Shown here: positions 7,907-17,258 of the stretch, piece after piece | Numbering within the stretch: the stretch's first letter is position 1 | Layout: each line of letters opens with the position of its first letter | Source of the DNA: Phycisphaeraceae bacterium | GTDB lineage: Bacteria > Planctomycetota > Phycisphaerae > Phycisphaerales > UBA1924 | Length of the DNA: 64,000 nucleotides | Direction: 5' to 3' | NCBI GenBank assembly: GCA_019636615.1 | Contig: JAHBXF010000001.1 | Span: 1,240,001-1,304,000, forward strand | The notes under the pieces: generated by a model | Databases searched by the model: none | What the model saw: only the letters and a program-made list of their open reading frames with translations | What the model was told of the DNA's origin: nothing | Translations under genes and position numbers: made by a program

Positions 7907-9910
7907 ATGACGTTGCAAACCAGAACAGGCGTGATGTCGGGCGTGGCGGGGCGGGCGATGGCTGGGTTGGTGTGCGCCGCCGCGCTGGCCGCCGCCGCCG
8001 GGCGGGCGAGTGCGCAGGACGCGCCCCAGGTGCAGTCGCTCATCGCCTGGAAGGCGGCCCCCCTGGCTCAGTTCACCGCCGACGAGCGCGATGCCGGGCT
8101 CGCCCGCGCCCTGGCGATGCTCCCCCAGCGTCTGGCCGAACTGCCCGACGAGACGCGCGGCGAGGTCGATGCCGAGGCGATCGAGATGTTCCTGGCCGGG
8201 CTGGACATTCTGTCGGGCGCGTCGAAGTTTGCCATTGTCTTCAACCCCACCAGCACGGCGGGGGGCGCGTTCGGCTATGGCATCATCGCCGGCGCGATGC
8301 TCGACGACGTGCGGCAGGGGCAGCCGCTGATGCGCAAGATCGATGATGTCATCCGCGAGCAGGGCGAGCGCCCGCCGCGCCGCAGCACGATCTATGTGGG
8401 CATGCGCGACGTGCGCTCTCCCGGCGGTCGGCTGTATTACGGCCCCCGCGAGGGGCCGGGCGGCGCGACGTTCGACCTCTTCTTCGGCACCGTAGACGAC
8501 CCCGACGCGCCCTTCGCCGCGATCCCCGAGCCCACGGTTGTGGGCCTGCGGCCGGTGGTGCACGGCACGTTCGACTTCCGTGCGCTCACGCCGCTGGCCA
8601 CCATGGGCCAGTTCGCCGCGGGGCAGGCCATGGCCCAGCAGGGGCAGCAGATCCCCAACATCGTGCAGCAACTGGGCCTGGCCGGGCTGGCGGGCGACGA
8701 CGCGATGCGCGGCACCTTTGAACTGGGGTTCACCGATGACGCGATGCGCTTCCGCGTGAACGTGGGCAAGGCCGCGGGCGCGCTGAGCGCGCTGGGCATC
8801 GGCCAAGGGCAACTCTCCGCGGCGGACCTGGCCTTGGTGCCGGCCGACGCGACGATGGCCTCGGTGAGCCTCTTCTCGCTCGAATCGCTCGAAAAGTCGA
8901 TCAACGAGATCAGGGCGCAGGCGTTCGAGGTTGACGAGGTCTTCGCGAAGATCGAAGAGCACACGGGCGTGAACATCGTCACAGACGTGCTGGGGGCGCT
9001 GGGCGGCGTGAGCACCTATTACACGTCTGACGCGACGGGCGGCGGCGGGCTGGTGTCGATGGTGGCCGCGCTCACCTTCACCGACCGCGCCAAGTTCATC
9101 AAGGCGCACGACCGCTTCCGCGTCGCGCTCGACAACGTGCGCGACGACCACATGGAAGACTGGGGCAAATACGTGGGCCTACGCCCGTGGCGTGCCGAGG
9201 GGCAGCCGGCGTTCAGCGTGGTCTTCACGGGGCTGCCCGTGCCGCTGGAGATCTCCTACGCGTTTACCGAGCGGCACGTGATCGCGGCGCTCACGCCCCA
9301 GTCGCTGGTGGCGGCGGTGCGTCAGGCGACGGGCAAGGGCGACGGCGGGCTTGGCTCGCGCCAAGACCTGCCGGGGCCGGATCTTGCCAAGGAACGCCTG
9401 GTGAGCGTGAACTTTGTTGACACGCCCCGCGCGATGCGCGCGGGGTATGGGTTTGTCTCGCTGGCGGGCAGCGCCCTGGCCAACGCCGTGCGCGCGCCCG
9501 GCGGCGAGGGCCGCGAGCCGGGCATCATCGTGCCCACCTATTCAGAACTCTCGCGCGGCGTGCGCCCCTCGCTGAGCATCACCTACCGGCGCGGCGAAGA
9601 GGGCCTCGTGCTCGATTCGTTCTCTGATCGCTCGGTGCTCGCCGGCGCCTGCGGCGCGGTGGGCACCGCCAGCGGCTTTGCGCCCCTTGTGCTGCTGGGC
9701 GCGGCCGTATTCGGGACGTCCAACTCGCGGGGCATGAACTTCGGCTCGGCCCTGCCCGACGAGGCCCGCGCCCTCGCCGCGCTCCCCGCCGGCGCACGCG
9801 CCGGGGCCGACGCGATGATGCGGCTTTCAGAAGGGCCCCTGGCTTCGCTCTCTGCCGGGCGATTGGCGGCGCTGGTGGCACAGGCCGCGCTCGCCGCCAA
9901 GCAGGAGTGA
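7907..9910 (+). CDS. Large secreted hypothetical protein
   Basis: A 667-residue protein from the ATG at 7907, which has GAGGAGG placed six bases upstream; this start is preferred over an open extension to 7811. Residues 1-38 form a signal peptide ending in ASAQD, so the product is exported. The mature part is Ala/Gly-rich and mixed alpha/beta, with no motif I recognise; sections such as the FNPTSTAGGAF and FDFRALTPLATMGQF regions look like ordinary folded sequence. It follows the protease on the same strand, separated by a terminator-like hairpin, so it may be expressed independently. It converges with phoR. The function is unknown. Confidence 0.75.
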   Translation: MTLQTRTGVMSGVAGRAMAGLVCAAALAAAAGRASAQDAPQVQSLIAWKAAPLAQFTADERDAGLARALAMLPQRLAELPDETRGEVDAEAIEMFLAGLDILSGASKFAIVFNPTSTAGGAFGYGIIAGAMLDDVRQGQPLMRKIDDVIREQGERPPRRSTIYVGMRDVRSPGGRLYYGPREGPGGATFDLFFGTVDDPDAPFAAIPEPTVVGLRPVVHGTFDFRALTPLATMGQFAAGQAMAQQGQQIPNIVQQLGLAGLAGDDAMRGTFELGFTDDAMRFRVNVGKAAGALSALGIGQGQLSAADLALVPADATMASVSLFSLESLEKSINEIRAQAFEVDEVFAKIEEHTGVNIVTDVLGALGGVSTYYTSDATGGGGLVSMVAALTFTDRAKFIKAHDRFRVALDNVRDDHMEDWGKYVGLRPWRAEGQPAFSVVFTGLPVPLEISYAFTERHVIAALTPQSLVAAVRQATGKGDGGLGSRQDLPGPDLAKERLVSVNFVDTPRAMRAGYGFVSLAGSALANAVRAPGGEGREPGIIVPTYSELSRGVRPSLSITYRRGEEGLVLDSFSDRSVLAGACGAVGTASGFAPLVLLGAAVFGTSNSRGMNFGSALPDEARALAALPAGARAGADAMMRLSEGPLASLSAGRLAALVAQAALAAKQE

Positions 9911-9998
9911 CCGATCGGTCGGTGGTGTGTCGCGCTCGCCCGTGCCGGCGCGGGCGCCGGCGCGGGCGTTGAGCACACGCGCGGGCGGCGTGCGGGGC

Positions 9999-11432
9999 TC
10001 ATGCGTGCGCGGCGTCGGGGGGCTGGGCGCAGCCGGGAAGGTCCACGGTCATCGTGGTGCCAGACTTCCACACGCTTTCCACGGCGATGGTGCCGCCCAG
10101 GGCCTTCACGGCGTACTTCACGATGGCCAGGCCCAGGCCGGTGCCGCGCTGCCGGCCGTCGCCGCTGCGCGCGGCATCGACCTGATAAAAGCGTTCAAAG
10201 ATGCGCTGCTGATGGCCGATGGGGATCCCGATGCCGCGGTCGATCACGCGCAGGCGCACGCCGCGCCGGCCGGCGCGCGAGGAAGGCCCCTCGGGCAGGG
10301 GTTCGCAGCGAACGCGCACGGTGGTGCGTTCGTACGCGAACTTCACGGCGTTGTCGATGAGGTTGCGCAGGATGGCCTCGAGCAGTTTGCGGTCGGTGCG
10401 CAGGCGCGTGAGGGAAGGATCGACCTCGACGGAGATGGTGACGGCGCGCTCTTTGGCCAGCGGCGCGATCGACTCTGCCAGCGAGCCGGCCAGGGCGTTG
10501 AGGTCGACATCGTCTTCGAGTGTGGGCGCGGGCTCGCCGGTGTCGGCCGATTCAAGGCGAGAGAGGTCGAGCAGGTCGCGCACCAGGTCTTCGAGCCGCT
10601 CCACGTTGGAGATCGCCATGCGTGACAGACGCTCGCGCATCGTCGGGTCGTTCCAGGCGCCGTCGGTGAGTGTTTCGAGCGCGGCCTTGATGGAAGACAG
10701 CGGCGTGCGCAGTTCGTGGCTGGCGTTGGCCACAAAGTCGGTCTTGAGTTGCAGCGCCATCGCCAGTTCGGTCACGTCGCGCATCATCACCAGCGAGCCG
10801 CCCCCGGCCGCGGTGCCCCCGGCGGGCATCGGCACGGCGTGCACCTGATAGACGCGCTGGCGGCCGCCGGTGCCCGGCAGGCGGATCTGCCCCTCGTGCC
10901 GCTCGCCGCGCAGCGCCCCGGCGATCATCGCCTGGATGCGCGCATGGGTGAAGAGGTCTTCGGCGGGCCGGCCCGAGAGGTCGCCGGTGCGGCCGCCGAA
11001 AAACTCGCGTGCCGCGCGGTTGGCCAGCACCACCTGCCCGGACGCGTCGGTGGCGAGCATCACGCTGTCGGCCGAATCAAAGGCGGCGCGCCGGCGGGCG
11101 AGTTCGAGCCGGAGCAGACGAAGGCGGGGCGAAAGGGCCTCGCGCGACTGGCGGAAGGTGTGGTCGGGCACCAGTTCCGTCTCGGTGAGTTGCGCGGCCT
11201 CGGTGAGGAGCGAGCCGGCCTCGGCCTGGCTCTGGGCGTGGGCCGACAGGCGTCGGCGAATCCCCAAGTACCAGACACCCACACACGCCAGGGCGGCGAC
11301 GCCGGCCGTGGCGCTGAGCCGCGCGGCGGGGGGAAGGTCGTGGAGCAGGAGCGCGGCCAAGGCCGGCGCGCTGGGCGAGGCGATGGCGATGAAGTCGGCC
11401 TTGGTCAGGCGCCGCGGCATGGCGGGCATCAT
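9999..11432 (-). CDS. phoR: PhoR-type sensor histidine kinase
   Basis: A 477-residue membrane sensor kinase that would phosphorylate the adjacent PhoB. One or two hydrophobic segments lie at the N-terminus (about residues 12-31 and 40-58). A PAS domain follows (about 118-215), then the HisKA helix with FVANASHELRTPLSS, whose phospho-accepting His is residue 239. The ATPase domain shows the N box (NLIDNAVKFA), G1 (DRGIGIP) and G2 (GTGLGLAIV). This order matches PhoR. It lies 68 bp downstream of phoB on the same strand, the usual phoBR order. Two ATG codons at 11432 and 11429 and one at 11420 are possible starts; the longest is given. Confidence 0.88.
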   Translation of the reverse strand: MMPAMPRRLTKADFIAIASPSAPALAALLLHDLPPAARLSATAGVAALACVGVWYLGIRRRLSAHAQSQAEAGSLLTEAAQLTETELVPDHTFRQSREALSPRLRLLRLELARRRAAFDSADSVMLATDASGQVVLANRAAREFFGGRTGDLSGRPAEDLFTHARIQAMIAGALRGERHEGQIRLPGTGGRQRVYQVHAVPMPAGGTAAGGGSLVMMRDVTELAMALQLKTDFVANASHELRTPLSSIKAALETLTDGAWNDPTMRERLSRMAISNVERLEDLVRDLLDLSRLESADTGEPAPTLEDDVDLNALAGSLAESIAPLAKERAVTISVEVDPSLTRLRTDRKLLEAILRNLIDNAVKFAYERTTVRVRCEPLPEGPSSRAGRRGVRLRVIDRGIGIPIGHQQRIFERFYQVDAARSGDGRQRGTGLGLAIVKYAVKALGGTIAVESVWKSGTTMTVDLPGCAQPPDAAHA

Positions 11433-11500
11433 ACTACTTATAGAGAGGGTTGAGGAAGGGGGGTGCGTGGGCTGTGGGGGGAGCGGCTGGCCCGGTCTGG

Positions 11501-12223
11501 TCAGACGACGCCGGAGAGTTCGTCTTCGGTTGAAGCATCGGCACTGACTTTGTACCCCACGCCCCGCACTGTTTTGATCAGGCCCGCGCAGGGACCGAGT
11601 TTCTTGCGCAGGGCGGTCATGTGGACATCAATGGTGCGCTCGGTGACGGTCACGCCCGCGCCCATCGCCCGGGTCATCAGGGAGAGACGGCTGAAGACGC
11701 GGCCATTGCCCGCGACGAGCGTGGCCAGGAGGCGGAACTCGGTGAGGGTGAGTTTGATCGACTCGCCGTGAACGAAGGCCTCGTGGGTGTCGGGGTTGAT
11801 CTCGAGGCCGTTGATCTGGAGGATCCCCGAGCCGGAGGTCTGGCGGTTGGTTCGCCGCAGCACGGCCTCGACGCGGGCGATGAGCACCTTCATCGAGAAG
11901 GGCTTGGGGATGTAGTCATCGGCGCCGACGGTGAGGCCGACGATCTGGTCAACCTCTTCGCCTTTGGCGGTGAGCATGACGATTGGTACGGATGCTGTTT
12001 GGGGATTGCCGCGCACACGTGAGGCGACCTCGGTGCCGCTGAGTTCGGGGAGCATGACATCGAGGATGATGAGGTCTGGGACGCGGTTGAAGATGCAGTC
12101 GAGGGCCTGGCGGCCGTTGAAGGCGGTGGAAACGTCGTAGCCTGCCCTTTTCAGGTTGTAGACGAGCAGTTCGACCAGGTCCCGCTCATCATCGACGACC
12201 AGGATGTGCTTGGCGATGGCCAT
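11501..12223 (-). CDS. phoB: PhoB-type phosphate response regulator
   Basis: A 240-residue OmpR/PhoB-family regulator. The receiver domain (1-115) has the acidic pair Asp11/Asp12, the phospho-accepting Asp55 in LIILDVMLPE, Thr85 and the conserved Lys107 in IPKPFS. The C-terminal winged helix (about 135-230) contains LTLTEFRLLATL, TVTERTIDVHMTALRKKLG and IKTVRGVGYK, typical of PhoB. It leads a phoB-phoR pair and faces away from a phosphate-type porin, which makes phosphate starvation the most likely stimulus. I found no clear 11-bp-period Pho box, so the regulon cannot be confirmed from sequence. Confidence 0.9.
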   Translation of the reverse strand: MAIAKHILVVDDERDLVELLVYNLKRAGYDVSTAFNGRQALDCIFNRVPDLIILDVMLPELSGTEVASRVRGNPQTASVPIVMLTAKGEEVDQIVGLTVGADDYIPKPFSMKVLIARVEAVLRRTNRQTSGSGILQINGLEINPDTHEAFVHGESIKLTLTEFRLLATLVAGNGRVFSRLSLMTRAMGAGVTVTERTIDVHMTALRKKLGPCAGLIKTVRGVGYKVSADASTEDELSGVV

Positions 12224-13100
12224 TGCGATGCCTAGACCCTTATTTGACCGGAACTTGCGCTGACGAGTGCCGCGGGTGTCAAGATCACAGGAACGATAAG
12301 CCCAGCGGGAAGAGGGGAGCCGGGCTGGGAGGTTTGGATCTGATTAAATCTCGGGCGACCACACGGGTGGGGTAGGTTGGTTTGAGTAATTGTGCTGGGA
12401 CGTGGCCGATCGCGCCGAAAAAATGGTTGACGGAGGTTTGCGTCTGCTTACTTGGGCGGCTACACTGCTCGCCCCAAAGGGACAGATCTCGGGGGGCGGG
12501 AGTCGCCCGAGCGAAGGAAAAACGCGGCGGATTGCTTGGAAAACAAGCGAATACCGGGCGTTGGGTTTGGGGGGTGAGTCTGGTTCGGGGCGGTCGCGGC
12601 GGGATGGGCGGGTCACAAAGACTTTTCCAGAGCCCGAGCGGGCGCAGCCGACAGAGAGGAATGCACCTGCCACAAGCAGGGGGCAGAAGACGGGTTGGGA
12701 GTTTGAAACGACAGAAAAGATCGGGTGCCGCGGGTTGGAGATGTGGGGAAGGGCGATGGGGGGTTCCCCCCGAGCCAAAGCCGTGGGTGGACGCGAAGGC
12801 GTCACGGTGTTCTTCACAGAGCCAGAGCATGCGGGCCCGTGACATCGGGGAGTCAGTGGGGGATGTGAGTCCCCCTTGAAAGTTCGACTGGTTGGTTGAA
12901 CGTCTGGGCAGGGCGTATACCTGTTCAGGTTCAGGAGCGGCGGTAAGCCGCTCCGCAGTTCGGTGAGCGTCCGGCACGTCGCCGGCGTTCACCCGGGCGG
13001 CCGGGCAAGGGCAGAGAACCCGCTGGCCGGCTGTTCGTGTGGCTGCCGGTTCGTGCCGACAGGTCACAAAGTCACATTCTCGTTCAAGGAGTTGGATCAG
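12224..13100. other. Long regulatory interval/leader between phoB and the porin gene
   Basis: This 877-bp stretch has no supportable gene. It is AT-richer and less codon-like than its surroundings. It holds two tidy hairpins on the porin side: GGGGGA...TCCCCC (12858-12863 with 12870-12875) and GAGCGGC...GCCGCTC (12935-12941 with 12947-12953). The tandem GTCACA-AA-GTCACA (13063-13076) is 25 bp before the porin ATG. It presumably contains the divergent promoters and a structured porin leader. Confidence 0.5.
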
Positions 13101-14414
13101 ATGAGTCAGACCAGAATGCTTGTGATGAGCGCGGGCGCTGCTCTGAGCATCGCCGCGTCGGCCTTCGCTCAGAACGTTCAGGACAAGGCCTACCAGGCCG
13201 AGTTGCTCTCGGATGCGGCCTCCCGCACCAGCCGCCTCGCGCAGGGCGGTTCCGGTTACGATGCCCAGGGCTTCATGATCGGCAGCGCTGACGGCAACAA
13301 CACGCTGTACATCTTCGGCTCTGCCCAGATCACCTACACCATGAACTTCCGCAACGAGGACGACGACCCCGCCGAGGGCGTGCCCGACGGCGAAGGCTTC
13401 ACCCACGGCTTCGAGAACAAGATGACCCGCATCGGTGTGCGCGGCTCGATCTGGGACAAGGCCTTCACCTACCAGGTCCGCGGCGAGTTCGGTAACACCG
13501 GCGACTTCGGCCTCGAGACCGCCTTCGGTCAGTACACCTGGGACAACGGCTTCGCCGTTCGTTTCGGTCAGTTCAAGCACGCCCTCCTCCGCGAGAGCAT
13601 GATCGACAACGAGTACCAGCTCGCTGCCGAGCGCTCCATCGCCGAAGGCGTCTTCGGTGGCGGCTATGTGCAGGGCATCATGCTCATGTACACCGCCGAG
13701 TCCTTCCGCATCTTCGGTGGCTTCACCGACGGCCTCAACACGGCCAACTCCCCCTTCAACTCGGGCGACGAGGCCGACTGGGCCTTCAACGCCCGCGGCG
13801 AGTTCAAAGTGATGGGCTCCGGTTGGGAGCGCTTCGATGACTTCACCTCCTGGCGCTCCGCCGAGGACAACGGCCTGATCATCGGCGCCGCTGTTCACTA
13901 CCAGCAGAGCGGCGACACCGGCGGCACGGGCGGCGTTGACGGCAACGGCGACCCGATCGAAGGTCGCGACATCCTCCGCTACACCATCGACGCGCAGTTC
14001 GAAGGCAAGGGCTTCAACGTGTTCGCCGCCTTCCTGGGCGACCACACCGACAACAACATCGAGGGCGCCGACTCGGTCGACACCTTCGGCGCTGTGATCC
14101 AGGCCGGCGTGTTCGTTACCGACCAGGTCGAACTCTTCGGCCGCTGGGATGCCATCTTCCCCGATGGCGATGCTGACGATCAGCACTTCGGCACCCTCGG
14201 CGTGAACTACTACCTCTCCCCCGAGAGCCACGCCGTGAAGCTCACCGCGCAGGTCGTCATGGCCTTCCAGGAGACCAACTCCCTCTTCGCCGCGGCCAAC
14301 CCGGAAGAAGAGTTTGAGGGCGGCCTCTTCGGCGGCGTGACCCGCTACGGCATCCTCGGTGGTCCCGATGACCCCGAGATCGCCCTGATCCTCCAGGCCC
14401 AGATCGTGTACTAA
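13101..14414 (+). CDS. OprP/OprO-type phosphate-selective porin
   Basis: A 437-residue outer-membrane beta-barrel protein. The signal peptide covers residues 1-24 and ends SAFAQ. The mature N-terminus is polar. The barrel follows as alternating aromatic/Gly-rich strands: TRIGVRGSIWDKAFTYQVRGEFG resembles the family's conserved segment, and the chain ends in QAQIVY with a terminal aromatic residue as expected for barrel insertion. AAGGAG nine bases before the ATG supports the start; upstream open frame is leader. Its position opposite phoB points to phosphate or polyphosphate uptake, though the specificity is inferred. Codon use is strongly biased (GGC, AAC, CTC), which suggests high expression. 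A strong terminator follows. Confidence 0.85.
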   Translation: MSQTRMLVMSAGAALSIAASAFAQNVQDKAYQAELLSDAASRTSRLAQGGSGYDAQGFMIGSADGNNTLYIFGSAQITYTMNFRNEDDDPAEGVPDGEGFTHGFENKMTRIGVRGSIWDKAFTYQVRGEFGNTGDFGLETAFGQYTWDNGFAVRFGQFKHALLRESMIDNEYQLAAERSIAEGVFGGGYVQGIMLMYTAESFRIFGGFTDGLNTANSPFNSGDEADWAFNARGEFKVMGSGWERFDDFTSWRSAEDNGLIIGAAVHYQQSGDTGGTGGVDGNGDPIEGRDILRYTIDAQFEGKGFNVFAAFLGDHTDNNIEGADSVDTFGAVIQAGVFVTDQVELFGRWDAIFPDGDADDQHFGTLGVNYYLSPESHAVKLTAQVVMAFQETNSLFAAANPEEEFEGGLFGGVTRYGILGGPDDPEIALILQAQIVY

Positions 14415-14470
14415 ACCACACGGTTTGACCTGAACCCACGCCGCGCGTCGGCGTGACACATGTTCCCATC

Positions 14471-14507
14471 GACCGGCCGCCTTTCACGGGCGGCCGGTTC
14501 TTTTTTG
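14471..14507 (+). terminator. Intrinsic terminator after the porin gene
   Basis: ACCGGCCGCC (14472-14481) pairs with GGCGGCCGGT (14489-14498) and is followed by C and six T residues. It is the clearest factor-independent terminator in the window. Confidence 0.9.
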
Positions 14508-14541
14508 GTTCGCGCCGCGCCTCTACCCTTTCTTCGAACAC

Positions 14542-16563
14542 ATGGCAACAAGCCCAGAGAGCAGCCGCGCGCGCTACAGGCGCTTCCGCGAGGTCGTCCG
14601 CACTGATCCCAACTGGTCGGCGAAGGGGGGGATCGATCAACCGGGCCAGAGCGAGAAGGCCTCTCGTCGCGCGCGGAGCCGCACCTTTGCGCAACTCTTC
14701 GGGGCCTTCTGGGGCTATACGCGTCCGCACCGTCCGTGGCTATACGCGGGCCTGGTGACACTCTCGGCCGTGACGGTGCTCTCGCTGGCGATCCCCGCGT
14801 CGACGAAGATCGCCATCGACTACATCATCACCGACAGCCCGGGCCCGGCGGGCATGCCTGAAGCCCTGCGCGCCCTGATGCCCGAATCGCGGGAGTCGAT
14901 GCTGTGGCGGCTGGGCGGGGTGATGCTGGTCATCGCCGCCGTGAGCGTGACGCTGGGCACCTTCGGGCGCTGGCAGTTCACGCGTGTGACCAAGCGCATC
15001 CAGGCGACGCTGCGCCGGGTCACGTTCGGGCACGCGTCGCGTCTGCCGCTGCACCGCATTCAGCACTATAAAAGCGGGGGCATGTCGAGCCTGCTGCGCG
15101 ACGACGGCACGCTGGCGGGCGAACTGCTCTTCAGCATCATCTACAACCCGTGGCGCGCCATCGTGCAACTCACGGGCACGCTGCTCATCCTCGCGTTTGT
15201 CGATTGGCGTCTGCTGCTGGGTGGGCTGGCCATCCTACCGGTGGTGTGGATCACCCACCGCACGTGGATCGCGCGCATCAGGCCGATGTTCCGCGATCAG
15301 AAGCAGGTGCGCCAGCAGATCGACGCCTCGGCCACCGAGGTCTTCGGGGGCATCCGCGTGGTGCGGGGCTTTGCGCGCGAGCGCGCCGAGCGGGCCAGGT
15401 TCAACACGGCCCAGCACTTCATGGCGCGCATCGAGGTGCTCACGTGGTGGTGGTCGCGGCTGCTCGAGATGGTGTGGACGGTGCTCATCCCCGCGGCGAG
15501 CGCGGCGATGCTCATCTACGGCGGCACGCGCGTGCTGCGCGCCGACCTGACCATCGGCGACCTCATGATGTTCACGACCTACCTGCTCATGCTGCTGGGG
15601 CCCATCGAGACGCTCACCAGCACGGCGGCGCAGGTGCAGGGCAACCTCGCCGCGCTCGACCGCGTGCTCGACCTGCTCGAAGAAACGGAAGAGTTTGAGG
15701 GCAACCGGGCCGGGGTGGCGCTCGACCGCGCCGCGGTGCGCGGGCGCATTGATCTTGAGGATGTGTGGTTTACCTATCCGCGCCCGAGGCGCGCCGCCCC
15801 GGGCGAGCCCGAGCCCGCCCCGGTGATCAGGGGCGTCTCGCTGAGCGTGCAGCCCGGCGAGACCATCGCCCTGGTGGGGCGCAGCGGCGGCGGCAAGACC
15901 ACGCTGTGCAACCTCATCGCGCGTTTCTACGACCCCACGCGCGGCGCGATCCGCCTTGACGGCGTGGACCTGCGCGAACTCGACGTTGATTCTTACCGCG
16001 CGCTGCTGGGAATCGTCGAGCAGGACGTGTTCCTCTTCGACGGCACCATCGCGCAGAACATCGCCTACGCCAGGCGGGACGCCGACGAGGCCGCCATCAG
16101 GCGCGCCGCCACGCTGGCCGGCGCGCACGGGTTCATCGCGGCGCTGGAGCGCGGGTACGGCACGTTCATCGGCGAGCGGGGCGTGCGGCTCAGCGGCGGG
16201 CAGAAGCAGCGCATCGCCATCGCCCGCGCCATCCTGGCCGATCCGCGCATCCTCATCCTGGACGAGGCGACGAGCAACCTGGACAGCGAGAGCGAGGGGC
16301 TCATTCAGCACAGCCTGCGCACGCTCATGCGCGGGCGCACCTGCTTTGTCATCGCGCACCGCCTGAGCACCATCCGGCACGCCGACCGCATCGTGGTCAT
16401 CGAAGAGGGCCGAATCGCCGAGAGCGGCACGCACGAAGAACTGCTGGCCCGTAGCGGACGCTATGCCCAGTTGCTGCGGGCGCAGGTCGAGGGCGGCGGG
16501 GCGGGGGACGAGGGGGGCATGGAGGGCATGGTGGGGGTGGGGGGTGTTGGGGGTGGCGGGTGA
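14542..16563 (+). CDS. ABC exporter, fused permease and ATPase (MsbA-like)
   Basis: A 673-residue half-transporter that would work as a homodimer in the inner membrane. Six transmembrane helices occupy about residues 60-380 (ABC transporter type 1 fold). The ATPase domain follows, with Walker A GRSGGGKTT (446-454), signature LSGGQ (550-554), Walker B ending in Asp574-Glu575 and the switch His in VIAHRLS. Type and length match lipid or peptide exporters such as MsbA and LmrA; the substrate is unknown. The last 25 residues are almost pure Gly/Val/Met/Glu, encoded by a G-rich tract at 16495-16563. It is a single gene with no membrane-fusion partner adjacent. Confidence 0.9.
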   Translation: MATSPESSRARYRRFREVVRTDPNWSAKGGIDQPGQSEKASRRARSRTFAQLFGAFWGYTRPHRPWLYAGLVTLSAVTVLSLAIPASTKIAIDYIITDSPGPAGMPEALRALMPESRESMLWRLGGVMLVIAAVSVTLGTFGRWQFTRVTKRIQATLRRVTFGHASRLPLHRIQHYKSGGMSSLLRDDGTLAGELLFSIIYNPWRAIVQLTGTLLILAFVDWRLLLGGLAILPVVWITHRTWIARIRPMFRDQKQVRQQIDASATEVFGGIRVVRGFARERAERARFNTAQHFMARIEVLTWWWSRLLEMVWTVLIPAASAAMLIYGGTRVLRADLTIGDLMMFTTYLLMLLGPIETLTSTAAQVQGNLAALDRVLDLLEETEEFEGNRAGVALDRAAVRGRIDLEDVWFTYPRPRRAAPGEPEPAPVIRGVSLSVQPGETIALVGRSGGGKTTLCNLIARFYDPTRGAIRLDGVDLRELDVDSYRALLGIVEQDVFLFDGTIAQNIAYARRDADEAAIRRAATLAGAHGFIAALERGYGTFIGERGVRLSGGQKQRIAIARAILADPRILILDEATSNLDSESEGLIQHSLRTLMRGRTCFVIAHRLSTIRHADRIVVIEEGRIAESGTHEELLARSGRYAQLLRAQVEGGGAGDEGGMEGMVGVGGVGGGG

Positions 16564-16657
16564 CGGCCCGGGGAGCATCAATCCCGAGGATGGCGCGGGG
16601 TACAGTTGGGTGTCGGCCGTCGCGGCGGGCCAGCGGGCCTTGTCATGCCGCGCGTGC

Positions 16658-16675
16658 CGTGAAGTCGACTTCACG
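16658..16675. promoter_or_regulatory. 18-bp perfect palindrome upstream of the metal-binding lipoprotein
   Basis: CGTGAAGTCGACTTCACG is a perfect inverted repeat ending 23 bp before the ATG at 16699. Its size and place fit a dimeric repressor site overlapping the promoter or leader; as RNA it would be a loopless stem. Regulation by metal is only a guess from the downstream gene. Confidence 0.5.
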
Positions 16676-16698
16676 CGTTTCACGAAGAGGAGATAGCC

Positions 16699-16992
16699 AT
16701 GTCCGTCCGCCGCGCCGTTGCCATGAGTTTTCTTGCCGTTGCCTGCTGCTCGCTGATGGCGTGCAAGAGCGGGAACACGTCGGCCAAGGGTGATTCGGGG
16801 CAGGCCCCCCGCCAGGCGAGCATGGGTGTGGTGAACACCAAGTGCCCGATCGTTCCCAGCCACGCGCTCGACCCGAAGGTGACGCGCGAGTTCCAGGGCA
16901 AGAAGGTTGCCTTCTGCTGCGCGGGGTGCGTGCCGGCGTGGGACAAAATGTCCGACGCGGACAAGGCCGCCGCGCTCAAGCGGGCGATGTAA
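16699..16992 (+). CDS. Small lipoprotein with YHS/TRASH-like metal site
   Basis: A 97-residue exported lipoprotein. The N-terminal signal ends in a lipobox-like SLMAC, so Cys22 is probably lipid-modified. The mature domain contains CPI, then VTREFQGKKVAFCCAGCVPAWDKM, which resembles YHS/TRASH-type small metal-binding domains in which a Cys motif (CCxxC) follows a GKKVxF strand. It likely binds a heavy metal such as copper at the envelope. AGAGGAG seven bases upstream supports the start. It is flanked by a palindrome upstream and a terminator downstream, so it is probably monocistronic. Confidence 0.75.
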   Translation: MSVRRAVAMSFLAVACCSLMACKSGNTSAKGDSGQAPRQASMGVVNTKCPIVPSHALDPKVTREFQGKKVAFCCAGCVPAWDKMSDADKAAALKRAM

Positions 16993-17023
16993 GCCCGGAA
17001 CAGCCCGGACACACAGCATGAGA

Positions 17024-17052
17024 AACCCGGCTCAGGGCGAGCCGGGTTTTTC
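17024..17052 (+). terminator. Intrinsic terminator after the lipoprotein gene
   Basis: AACCCGGCTC (17024-17033) pairs with GAGCCGGGTT (17039-17048), followed by a T-rich run. Confidence 0.85.
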
Positions 17053-17258
17053 GGCACGCGCCACGGTGTAGGTCGCGGCGCACCCGGGCGACTCGGTCAT
17101 GCGCACGCCGGCGAATGGAGATCGAGTGCGCGGCACAGAAAACCGTGCCGATGGCGAGGTGGTACGTACGGCGTGACCGTAGCCGCATGCCCGTGCATGC
17201 CCGTGCGTGGCCGTGTGTGGTCGCCGGTGGCGGGGCGCGCCTTCTACCCTGCTGGCCT

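Noticed and set aside
7583-9151. A 522-codon minus-strand frame across the protease end and the secreted protein.
   Set aside because: It crosses a gene boundary and a terminator, and the plus strand carries a well-placed ribosome site and signal peptide.
12390-12842. A plus-strand open frame of about 150 codons in the phoB-porin interval.
   Set aside because: No ribosome site, poor codon pattern and no domain; it contains hairpins and overlaps other random frames.
13063-13076. Tandem GTCACA repeats as a Pho box.
   Set aside because: The spacing is 8 bp rather than the 11-bp period of PhoB half-sites, and the position just before the ribosome site fits a leader better.
12285-14459. A 724-codon open frame on the minus strand opposite the porin.
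   Set aside because: It mirrors the strongly biased codons of the porin on the plus strand, which has a signal peptide, ribosome site and terminator; the minus frame has no domain and spans the intergenic leader.
15235-17019. A 594-codon minus-strand frame opposite the ABC exporter.
   Set aside because: Antisense of a gene with all ABC motifs; composition typical of a shadow frame.
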